Shown here: piece after piece, positions 27,401 to 39,400 of the stretch
Layout: each line of letters begins with the position of its first letter
Position numbering within the stretch: position 1 is the stretch's first letter
Assembly: GCA_029718625.1 (NCBI GenBank)
Contig: CM056381.1
Location: 53,314,157-53,378,156 of the forward strand
Length of the DNA stretch: 64,000 nt
Direction of reading: 5' to 3'
Source of the DNA: Synaphobranchus kaupii
Lineage: Eukaryota > Chordata > Actinopteri > Anguilliformes > Synaphobranchidae
Translations under genes and position numbers: made by a program
The notes under the pieces: model-generated
Told to the model about the DNA's origin: nothing
The model's database searches: none
What the model saw: only the letters and a program-made list of their open reading frames with translations

Positions 27401-30400
27401 CAAGAGTCCAGAGGGATGTGTAGAGAGGGTAATATGCAAGAGTCCAGAGGGATGTGTAGAGAGGGCAATATGCAAGAGTCCAGAGGGATGTGCAGAGAGG
27501 GCAATATGCAAGAGTCCAGAGGGATGTGTAGAGAGGGCAATATGCAAGAGTCCAGAGGGATGTGTAGAGAGGGCAATATGCAAGAGTCCAGAGGGATGTG
27601 TAGAGAGGGCAATATGCAAGAGTCCAGAGGGATGTGTAGAGAGGGTAATATGCGAGAGTCCAGAGGGATGTGTAGAGAGGGCAATATGCAAGAGTCCAGA
27701 GGGATGTGTAGAGAGGACAATATGCAAGAGTCCAGAGGGATGTGTAGAGAGGGCAATACGCAAGAGTCCAGAGGGATGTGTAGAGAGGGCAATATGCAAG
27801 AGTCCAGAGGGATGTGTAGAGAGGGTAATATGCAAGAGTCCAGAGGGATTTGTAGAGAGGGCAATATGCAAGAGTCCAGAGGGATGTGTAGAGAGGGCAA
27901 TATGCAAGAGTCCAGAAGGATGTTTGAAGAGCTGTATGTTGAGGATTCCAGAGGGAATCTATAGAGAGTAGGGGGTGAGGTCAGTGAAGAGCGGTGGTTG
28001 AAACTGACTCTTGCTGGAAGTTTGGAACAGCATATGAAGTTGAATCTAGAGGATTGTTTAGAGAACAGAGTTTAAACTCTCTAGCAACTTGACTTCTGTC
28101 TTTCTTAATTGAGTCCTTGATTGAGCTGTAGGCAACAATTCCTTTACAGCTTCGTTATTTGCCTGCAATGAAATGCCCCGCTCGCGTTTTCAAAGTATCC
28201 CCTCCGAACGTGTCTCCATGCCGTTTTCACCTTCCAAAATCTCCTGACGCACTTCTATCCTGACTATATGGCCTGGCCTCCATCCGTCCATGTTACACGG
28301 CTGTCATCATGGCTCACATCAGACCACATTTTTTCCATTAAAAAGGCACTCATTTAAAAGAAAAATGTATCAGCTGGATCCCAGCCAGGAAAATCAAACC
28401 TTACTGGAAATAAAAGCACTATTGACCTGAAAGAACCAGTATAATGCATGCTTGGAATCGTCCACTTTATTACATGTCAGTGTTTTCAGCGGTGTAGAAA
28501 CAATGGATGAAAAGTTTGCGTGCTATCATGCTTCATCTTATTCCACTATTGGCATGAGTGATAGCCTGTGAAAATGTTGACCTACGGTTTGTTTACAATC
28601 TTCTGTAGCTCGGCTGAATGCCATAATAACATTTTGGGTTTGCTCTGAGAATTTCATTTAAAGTGCCATTTTTTGGGCTAATTAAACAGTACAGTGAGCA
28701 ATTGCAACACTTCCATTCGCTAATAGATGCCATTTTTCAAGTGACCACACTTCAGCACGCTCGGAGAAGCACCTGGCAGCTCTTAGCATATGATGTAAAT
28801 TTTTATGCCTGAAGTGTGCCACGGGCACACATTAAATAAAGATCATGTGTTTGTTTGTCCATATGACAGTCATACTTTCTTCCCTCTCTGTTCTCCAGCT
28901 GAGATGTGCTCCAGTCATTTCCACACTAGCTGGTTCTGTCTCCTCGGCCTCACCCCGCGACGCCCACCCCCCACCTCTTCCCATGCGTTATGGCTTCCAT
29001 CCCTCACCCCCCACTCCTCTGTATATTGTCTTTACTTTCTTTAAGTCCATTTTCGAGCAGTTCCTCAGCCCTGATGACTGCCTCTCTGAGCCTGCAGTCT
29101 GATGTGGGAGAAATTACAGTGAGCTGTCAGCTTGCCCATGGGCCGGAACCTTCAACTCACCACCCCCCCCACTCGCTAACATCCCAGCCATCCATTTAAC
29201 TGCCGTGCTTTCCCATGATTCCTGGAAACAGAACGTCCCCTCAGCCTTTGATGGATGGCATCTTTAGACAGAAGATTTGTAGACCCACCTCACATCCTTT
29301 AATGAATCATTGTCACCGTGAAATACGGGAGAGATTCCGCACTCGTCCATTCGAGCCGCCGTTTCGCGCAGGATTCGATCCGCTCAACCCCCCTAATTAA
29401 GGACGAGCCCATTTCGTTTAATTTTCTGTTTTACAAGTATTTAAAAGGATGACATCGTTAATGGGACAGGCCAAATTTACGATGGCTGTTTGTCACACGC
29501 GCTCTCAGGTCCCCGTAACTACGCTTAGGGCACTGTTGTCAGGAGCAACAAACCATTTTGCGCACTTCGGGGTGTTTGTAATCGTGAAGAAAAACTGCAT
29601 CAGCTTTCATTAAGGCTGAAGTGGGGCTTGCAGCACTGCACTGGCCTCCCATTCCGCCCCACGGCCCCACCATGGAGACCGCAGGAGGAGATGTGGGCAA
29701 CTTGACAGAATGCGGTTAACAAGGAGGGCTTTAACCACTCGCCCTCCATTTTCGCATGGTTGACTCTGACGCATTACCCAAGGGGTGAAGGGGAGCTTCT
29801 CTCTTCCAATGCCCCGACAAGCCAGAGTGGTGAGCGCAGGACTGGTGGAAATGAGTGGGGAAAACCCTTTTCCAAAGTGCCTTTTTTTTTTTTTTAATGA
29901 AGCAGCTTATCAACAATAGCTCCTGCTCCACTGCTCCGGTACATTTCCCAGTGAGTCCTGTTAAATGACAGGGTCCTTCTAAACTTGGCATTGGTTAGCT
30001 GCATTTGGAGTTCCTGTGTATTTCCTGACAGTGCAGGTGGAACATGGTGCGCGCTCTTGTTAATGCACTTTTTTCACACTGCGCTCCTCTTCCTTGGTTC
30101 AACTGGTTTGGTGGCCGGCTGGAGGATTTGAGCCTTGGTGCTAATCGTAAGGCCTGATTTTAATAGTCCTTAAATGCTTACACTGTGCTCTAGTGGAAGG
30201 CTTTCATAATTAATAAATTCCATTTTTGTGTCTTCAGTGCTGTGCTGGCCTTACTATAATGCCATAATTTGTTTTCACCATCAATGTTTTTTATGTCTGC
30301 TGTTTTTCACAGATTCTGGTCTGAGCAGTCCTGTAAGCGAACCTGGTTTTGACTATGAAAGTTAGTCCCGACACCTTTGAGTTTCTGTATTTTTTCTTGC

Positions 30401-33400
30401 ATTTTGTTTAGGAAGTAGCACTGTGCCGCACACCGTCCTGTTTGTTTTTGTTTTTTTTCATTCTCTTATTACCCCCTGTATTTTTCCACCAGTACAGCAC
30501 TAATGTCCTTCGGCCTGCATCATTTGGTCTGACTTTCGCTCACAAGCTTTTGGCTGCTCATTAATGCACCGTGCGAGCCCTGCAGCTGCTGTGGATGTGG
30601 AGGAGAACCATGTCTCTCCACCTCCCCCTTTCACCCCCCCCCCTTCACCCCAACACTCTAATTTCAATGTTAGCTGATGAGGAGGGAAGGGGGGGGTGTG
30701 GAGGTTTCTCACTCCAAGCGGCAACGGTAATGAGCAAAATCAATTAAATCAACACCTAAGACTAAACAGACGTCAGTCCTGTCCTTTCCAGTGTTAGAAA
30801 AACAAGAAGAGGGGGAATTTTCTTACAGTCAATTTGGGCCTTTCTGTTTTCATGTAAATAAATGTATGCAAATGCACATTCAATGTTGCAGGGCCATTAT
30901 CAGAGGCCTCTGTTGCTGGGATCCACTGGGAATGTGAGATTGGAAATGTGTAATTGGAGCCCAATTTGTTTCCCCTCATTCATTGATCTTCTCTTGATTG
31001 CTAGAGAAAACAACAGCTTCATATCAAGGTGAAGGATATTGGATGGTGGGGGGGGGGGGGGGTGAGGGGGGGGTACCAGATTGCAGATTTCTGGCACGCT
31101 GTGAGGTTCTGCAATAGCAGTTTTTGTTATTGTATATCCTTTAGCTGTGTGATAAATTCTATGATGGTTTATGAATCTGCATATTCATAAGGATAGACAA
31201 TTTCTGCTTTCTGCCCTGGTACATTGCAATTTGCATGTTTTCACAAATACAGACAAATGTGTTTTTCTAAGCAGAATGCACAGGTAGGGACCTGACAGGG
31301 GGCATTCTCTTACGGTCCAGGCAGATAATTAAATACTTACTCTGTGACAGACCGCAACATAACTGTACTGGCAGTTTAAACTTACTCTGTGACAGACCGC
31401 AACATAACTGTACTGGCAGTTTAAACTTACTCTGTGACAGACCGCAACATAACTTCACTGACAGTTTAAACGTACTCTGTGACAGACCGCAACATAACTG
31501 TACTGGCAGTTTAAATGTACTCTGTGACAGACCGCAACATAACTGTACTGGCAGTTTAAACTTGCTCTATGACAGACCGCAACATAACTGTACTGGCAGT
31601 GTAAACGTACTCTGTGACAGACCACAACGTAATTGTACTGGCAGTTTAAATTTACTCTGTGACAGACTGCAACATAACTGTACTGGCAGTTTAAACCTTA
31701 CTCTGTGACAGACCGCAACATAACTGTACTGGCAGTTTAAACCTTTCTCTGTGACAGACCGCAACATAACTGTACTGGCAGTTTAAACGTAGTCTGTGAC
31801 AGACCGCAACATAACTGTACTGGCAGTTTAAACGTACTCTGTGACAGACCGCAACATAACTGTACTGGCAGTTTAAACGTACTTTGTGACAGACCGCAAC
31901 ATAACTGTACTGGCAGTTTAAACGTACTCTTTGACAGACCGCAACATAACTGTACTGGCAGTTTAAACGTACTCTGTGACAGAGCACAACATAACTGTAC
32001 TGGCAATTTAAACTTACTCTGTGACAGACCACAACATAACTGTACTGGCAGTTTAAACTTACTCTGTGACAGACCGCAACATAACTGTACTGACAAACAA
32101 TCAGCTCTTTTGCCATTTTGAATACTCATACCCCAGAAAAGTGCAGCGGAGCAAAACAGGAATCTAGATTTAAGGGTTTCTATGGGGATACACTTAATAT
32201 TTAGTAAATATTGTAATTTTGTTCAAGTTGTTTTTATCACAGAACTGTGTGACCATGACAGGAAGGGCGTGCTCAGTACCAAATACACTCAGTATTTCAT
32301 TAGTGTTTTATCTGAGGGGTTTGTTGAACACAAAGAAGTGACAAAGATGCCACCATTGTCATGTAGTCTTTGGTTGAAAGGGTATCAACAATAGACTGAT
32401 TATAACACCTTAATGGGGGCAATCTTGGGCAACACAAGCCCAATGCATAATGCTCTGGCATTGGTGTGTGTGTATATGAGACTAAAGTCTAGAACACCCA
32501 CATGTGAAGTGAGGTTAGGAAAACTATGGTTAGGTATATTACGGTGATAGCATACAAATGCATTCAGGATCCATTTTATGTGCTGTTAAAAAGCATGCTC
32601 TGATGCTTCAAATAATTTTCAACAGTTAGTTGTAATTTGCATATAAATAAACCTTTCATTCAATTTAACTAATTTATTTTTCTCCCTGAATTTACAGCAT
32701 GAATGATTTTTTTAAATATGAGCAATATATGAACATGAAAGTGAAATATAGTCACAATCAAATCTTCACTAACATTATTTCATAAGAACTATTCTAGATA
32801 GAGTAGATAATAGCAAGGGATTCTGGGTAGTTTATTATAAAATGGCAAAAGTGTAAAAACAGGAAGGTGAAAAGCCTTTGGGAATGTATGTGTTTTCCAC
32901 CACTGGCATACTTCTTAGCATCTCTGGAGTTTATTTTTATTTCACACAATATACAGCAATATTCCTGTGAAAATATGAAATAAGGTGGTCGAAAGTGAGG
33001 TTGATGGATTTTTCATGATTTGGCATGTAAATTACTACAATATATAGAGTAATATATAGAGTTGATTTGTGATTCATTCATTGTTTTAAGTGCCTTTTGT
33101 TATTGGCTCTTTTGCATTGTATCCTAATATTGCCTATGTAGTGGGCTTTGTTCAAGAGATGTGACATTTGAATAATGAAAATGCCTACTTCTGTGAAAAA
33201 TGCATTAATATTATCATACGATCAGCTGAAGACATAAGTCTGTATTGTCATTAAACTAAAAGAACACTTTCTAGACGGATTCCATATTTACACATTTTTC
33301 TGTACAGGCTGCCCTTGGCTGAAAAATTATATCTCATATTATGTATGGGTCATGCATGTTTTTTGCCGTAATAAGAAATGTTGGTACGTTCCTTTCCATC

Positions 33401-36390
33401 CATAGGTTACTTGTAAGAAGGCATCATTAGTGAGCTTATGAGGGTCCGCTGGACACAAACCACATTGTAAAATGACCTGGAATCTGAACTGACCGAGCCA
33501 GTTGGCCAGGAATGAAAGATAGTGAAAAATAACCTGGAAGCTGATGTGAGCCAGCCAGCCAGGTTCAGCTGTGCACTAGAAAATGGATATTATGTTTCAT
33601 CAAGGAAAACCAGAAGGGAGATACATTATAGTAAATGTGATTATGCTCATTTTGTATGCTCAATTACCTTTGATCAAAATGAGATCAAAGGGCATTGCTG
33701 ACTGAAGGCAAGCCATCATAATTACTCAAAAAATAGAAATGTACACTGTAAAGGAAAGACATGACAGTTCAGTTCAAAATCCAGCACACAGTATTTGTTT
33801 TTCCACATTCCCTTCCTAGATTGCTTTGTGCACTGTACGTTTTGACTGTTCCCGTATGGAATGTACAATAGGTCTCGCATGTTTGACTGCCTGACGGGAT
33901 TAGTGAGAAATAAAGAGCTCCAGGAACTCTATGTGACATCTGTCTGTCACTGTGCCACACCTCCAGGCCACACCTTTCCATCACTGTGCCACGCCTTTGT
34001 CTCAGTCACTGTGCCTGTCCCCAGGCTAGGGCTCAACAGTCACCCCCTGGCCCCAGGAACCACACCCCCCTGTTTTTGGTTAAGCGTGCCGAAATGCACT
34101 CTCATACATGCTTTCACCAGATGTTTAGTAGGTTGGTAACATTGCTGAGATTAAATTTATGCACTCTTCATGTGAAAATGTTAGTTTATTTAATGTTCCT
34201 GTTAGTACAAGTACAAGAACTCCCGTAAGTAAAGTAAAATAGACTCCCTTGAGTCAAAGCACAGCTTGCTTGTGGATGTCATGTTGCGCTGGTTGTCAGA
34301 GAGCAGATGTTTGAGAAGACAGAAAGTCTATAGTGTGTGCCTAACTGCATTATCTGTGACTTTGCTGAATTGCATTGCATATTTTCCCCGTTTTTAGGTG
34401 AAGTAAGATGGTTTCTAACTTATGATGCATTATTATTACATTTAAAATTATGCAATTACTGTCTGTAAACAAGAAAGTATCTTTAAAAACAGTTTTTATT
34501 CCATGATTAGTACAACAACAGTTTATTTTCTAAAACTGTAAGGAATGGAAGAACAGATCTCTCATGGTTGAGAGCATTGTGCATATTGTGCATTCAGCAT
34601 TTAAAAATGGCCGTGTTTCATGCTGAAAGGAGGGTTCCTTTCATTTTACAAGGTTGTCTGGCAATGGGTTTTATGGTGAGGGTGGTGAGCACATACTGTT
34701 TAGTGGCTCTCTGGGTTCCAAAACGTTTGTGAGCTGAGCCCCCCCTCAGTAAGCAGAGTGCCAAAAGACATAAGAGCCCTGGCCTGGCTGCTGTCTGCGT
34801 CTGCATCACTCATTAAAGCCACGCGGACTGCTGACTGCGTCTGCATCACTCTATACGCCATGCAGGTTGTGTGTGTGTGCGTGTGTGTCTCACTGTCCCA
34901 CTGCAGGTGCTGCTCACACATGTATCCCATGTACTGTACCAGACTTGTATGTTTTATTCCTCCCTCTTGTGCTCAGTTGCTTTGCCTCTGTTTACCGCCT
35001 GGCAGACTCCTCACACTTTTTTAATACCACCTTTCCCCCACATCTCTCTCTGTCTCTCTCTCCTTCTGTCCATCTGTTGAACAGGTATGATGAATCACCC
35101 ACCCATCCCGATTTCGGAGTTAGCAGAACACACCGAGTTGCTGAAGGCCAACGACAACCTCAAGCTTTCACAAGAATACGAGGTGAGGGACTGGGGGAGG
35201 GATGGCGGTGTGGTGGAGTGGAGTGGGGGTGAGTAGAGTGGAGTAGTGGAGCGGTGTGTGGGAGCCACTCCTGCCCGAGAGGTAACATTACACTAAGATG
35301 GAAGGGCGGCGTTAACCTCACACCCCCTCACCTTGTGGCCTGAGAGCTGTTATGTTGGTAAAGACCACAATCATCCGCATTGTAGTTCTAGAGCTCTGGG
35401 GGCTGCGCTTTGAAAAATGGATCAGTGGTTTACCTCACGCTTATCATATAACGTTTAGATTTAATTTAAGTGAGTATTGTTCTCTTCATGTTCTCTGTTA
35501 GCGAAAAGGTAGTTTACATTTTATGTCGTTTCACATTCCAAACCACACCAAACACAAATAAATAGAGGAGCAGAACTCTAGGGAATTTGGTTCATTGAAG
35601 AGAAATAAAGAAGACAAGTGAGTTCAGTGTTGGCAGAAACACATGGTCTCTCAGCTTTGCAGATACCACACAGCAGGAGGGTCCCCCTGTCTTGCAAGAG
35701 ACAGAACAGAGACACAGAGAGCAGAGACATGCACAGAGTTCTAGTTACTCTTTCCAAAAATAAAAGACAGAATTTAAATTAGGGCTCTGCTTTGCATTTT
35801 ATTATCCTTTGATGAATCACCTCTCACCAGGGCGAGTCTCCTGGAACTGCTGGCCCCCTTGAGTAATGATTTACCATGGGAGTGTTGGGGGGGGTGTTAG
35901 GGAGAGGGAGAGGTGTGTACGTGAAACATTCAACTGAACACCTACCTGGGGATTAATCTTTGTGCAGTTATTGGCATCTTACAGGAAAGTGCAGTCTGTT
36001 TAGATATCTCATTTACACGCATACAGCCTCTCTCATATAAACACACGTACTGAAATGCATTCATTTGGTTCCCATCATTTACTCACATAATTCCTCCAGA
36101 AGTGTGTAAAAGTGAAATGGAAAAAACGGACTTCATTCTCATAATATCTGGACAACCTCAGTCAAGAGCATATTTGGGACACCCCATGTACGGTTGAAAG
36201 GTTTGCAGATGTGCAAATGTGGGTGCGCTAATGGAAATATTTTTTATACCCAAGGTCTGGTGCATATAGAAATGACACTGAAAATAAACGCAGCCCATAC
36301 AGGAGATGGAAAGTGAAGGCCGAGAGGCATTCATGTTGAGGGATGGCCTGCTATTGTCAATGTTCAGGGTCTCAGTCTTGTGCAGTTGTA

Positions 36391-36423
<33 letters not shown>

Positions 36424-39400
36424 CACGTGACTTCTTTTCAGTCTGCTTGCATCCAACACAGCCTCTGCATGAAACTGACTACCGTAAATGCTTGTTCTGT
36501 TTTACATTACATACATAGTTCGGTAATTGGTCTCATATGGTCATTTTGAGGTAATCTACTGATCATGTTCAGAGAGTTATTGCTCCCTTTATGTTCAATG
36601 TTCTTTTATTGGTTAGTTATAGAATGTATACACAATATGCTTTGTAGCTTTATTTAGCCCCACTGCGTGCAGCGTCAAAGCTTAAATGTGACCATCCTTC
36701 ATGCCAGGTTCAGGAGGGCATTGTCACCTGAATGCAAGTACAGAATGGAAATAGAATACTAGATTATCCTGACAAAGGGATGAATCATCTATTCCCACTT
36801 CTCATACACAGAGTGTAGCTGGATTTATCCCGCCCGTGTCAGGCTAGCCTGGCCCCCTAGGGGAGAGTCTTCGGCTCTCACTGTCCGCAGCAGTGATCCC
36901 AATAAAGCCAGCTGGATGCTGTGCCATCCGTTGATTATTCCTTCTCTCACCACTACCAAGAATGATGTATGGATGTAGCAAAATCAATATGTGTGTGCGT
37001 GTGTGTCTCTCTCTCTCCAGTCCATCGAGCCTGGCCAGCAGTTCACCTGGGAGCATTCAAACTTAGAGGTCAACAAACCCAAGAACCGCTACGCCAATGT
37101 CATCGCCTACGACCATTCCCGGGTTATCCTCTCACCTGTTGAAGGTCAGAAACTCCTCAAAAATCCCCAATTTCCAAAGACGTCTAATGCTACGGTCAGG
37201 GATAGCTGCTACATTATGGGAAGGATGTGCTTTGTCTTGTCTGTTCTGTAGTGATCTTGATGACGTCTTTGTATGCACTTATTGTACGTTGCTTTGGATA
37301 AAAGCGTCTGCTAAATGAATGTAATGTAATGTAATAATTATAGATACAAAATAAAGTAGGAGTCTATATGTAAAGCACATTTTCACTGTTCATTTTGTAG
37401 CGCTGGGTGTCTGACAACTGAGGCACTGGATATGAAGAATATTCAGTTTTCCCACCTGAAAAGTCTTCTAAGACAACAAGCTTTACCAAACTTTTCTATT
37501 CAGTAATATTTATTTACTTAGAACGTTTGCTTGTTTATTTATGCATTTATTTTGAGCTTCACAGTTCAGGACAGCTCAGTGGACGATAGCAAAATACAAA
37601 AAAAACTAAATGTGAAAGGAAACATTGAAAAACCAAATCATGAATAAATTCATCAAATCAAAAATTTTCATTTTACACTGCAGTGATTTCACCATTAGTC
37701 TCAGCAGTAGAGCAATTCAGGCACACAACAGCCACGTTTGCCTTGGATATCACAAAAGCAGGAACAGTACACTCACTCTGCGGTTTATAGAATATAGCAC
37801 TAGCGCCTGCCTCATTGTACCAGCTGCTTGTTTTCACCCCTCCCATGTTATTTTTAGACTCCTAATCAACACCTAGCTGTTAAAGCACCAAAGTGACTCA
37901 ATGCTAGCTTAGGATAGTAAAGAGCAGTAAAACACAGTACATTATCTAGGTTACCTTGGGGAAAAGATGTTGTTTACTGAGCTTTCACGTTTTCTGACAC
38001 CTGTTCACTGAATTTTCAGTACTGTCCATTGTTATACCTGAGGAATACCGTCAAATTCCCAGGAGTTGTGGGATATGTCGTGTAAGATATGAAAGGAGCT
38101 AGTAATGTTTCCATTGTCGTCCCAGATTCCATAATAAATAGACAAGTTCCTTAAGCAAAGTCTGTTACTATTTGGGGAGTACCAGCTTGGGTCCAAGCTT
38201 AGCTCAGAAACAGTTTTTTATGTGATTCTTGGTATTTTCAGCTTAGTGGAAGAACCAAGAGATGGATTGAGCTGTGACATTGCTATTTGCATAGCTCAGA
38301 TCTGTTCAAAATTCAGAAAACTACATAAATATGGAGAAAGACCCTGAGGAAGAACAGCACTTTGTATGTATTCAAGGGGACTTTGAGACATATTGTGAGC
38401 CTGAGAAAGAACACAAAATACATTTTCCAGTCAGAGTGAATATGACAATCTGGAGTTTTAGTCCCTAAAAGAACAGCTTGTTTTATTACTCTAATATCAT
38501 TAGTGTCAGACTGGCTGTCACTTGAAGTCTGTATTGTAATATAGGCATAATGTCACATCATATCATTTATTTATAAATGCGCCTTTGTATTCTACAGTAG
38601 AAGCTCTGAGATATGAATACATCAGTAAGAGATGTCTTTTGAAACTCTGAAATGTTCATAGATTACAAAGATAACATTATAAAATTATGTTAAAATACTT
38701 ACCAATTTAAAAACGGACGTTCTAGCCCTTTCTTTAAATGCATTTTATCCTTTAACAGTACTGCTCTTTTATCTAATTTTAATGGTATTTTGAGTTTTTT
38801 TTTAACAATGGAATGTGTCAATCTAATACTTTTTTTAATTTTTGCATCAGTGCTGACAAAGGTATTGATATTGATAAGTCATGATTCCATTTGCTACTTC
38901 CAGTTTCATAATGCTATCGGTCAGCTGGTCAGTCTGTTACTCTGAGGTTCTGCTGTATGTAAAATGTATTGAGATTGAAATGCGATCACACAGGTGTTGG
39001 CAAGTTGCATTATGCCATAACTGTGCTCACCTTTCTCTTCTCTGCTGTATTCAGGCTTCATGGGCAGTGACTACATCAATGCCAACTACATCGATGGCTA
39101 CCGCAAGCAGAACGCGTACATTGCCACGCAGGGCCCGCTGCCCGAGACCTTTGGTGACTTCTGGAGGATGGTGTGGGAGCAGCGGGCTGCCACTGTTGTC
39201 ATGATGACCAGGCTGGAGGAAAAATCTCGGGTGAGTGGCCACACCCACCTTTCAGATCAACCTGCAGGTGGTCTCTGGCCAGCAATACAGAACTGCGCTG
39301 TCCACCCATTTGAACACAATGGCTGGTTGTGGAGAATGAATACATAACAGCTCGCTTGTGACTCCCGTTGTACCATTGCGAGCTGGGGTCAATTTTACCA

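Larger units (their letters stand above)
30361..35084 (+). other. ptprs intron, 4.7 kb
   Basis: Contains a G-run (31048-31073) and the 45-bp minisatellite (about 31325-32094). From 32100 to 35080 the sequence is AT-rich with nothing recognisable apart from a short TG tract (34868-34889). Confidence 0.8.

Noticed and set aside
26790..27935. CRISPR-like array (36-bp repeats)
   Set aside because: Units are contiguous with no unique spacers, and the setting is a vertebrate intron.
26538..27971. 477-codon open frame, with further long frames on both strands
   Set aside because: It is produced by a 36-bp stop-free tandem repeat inside an intron; the same length rule opens several frames on both strands.
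31691..32129. 141- and 130-codon minus-strand frames
   Set aside because: They are the 45-bp minisatellite read in two frames.
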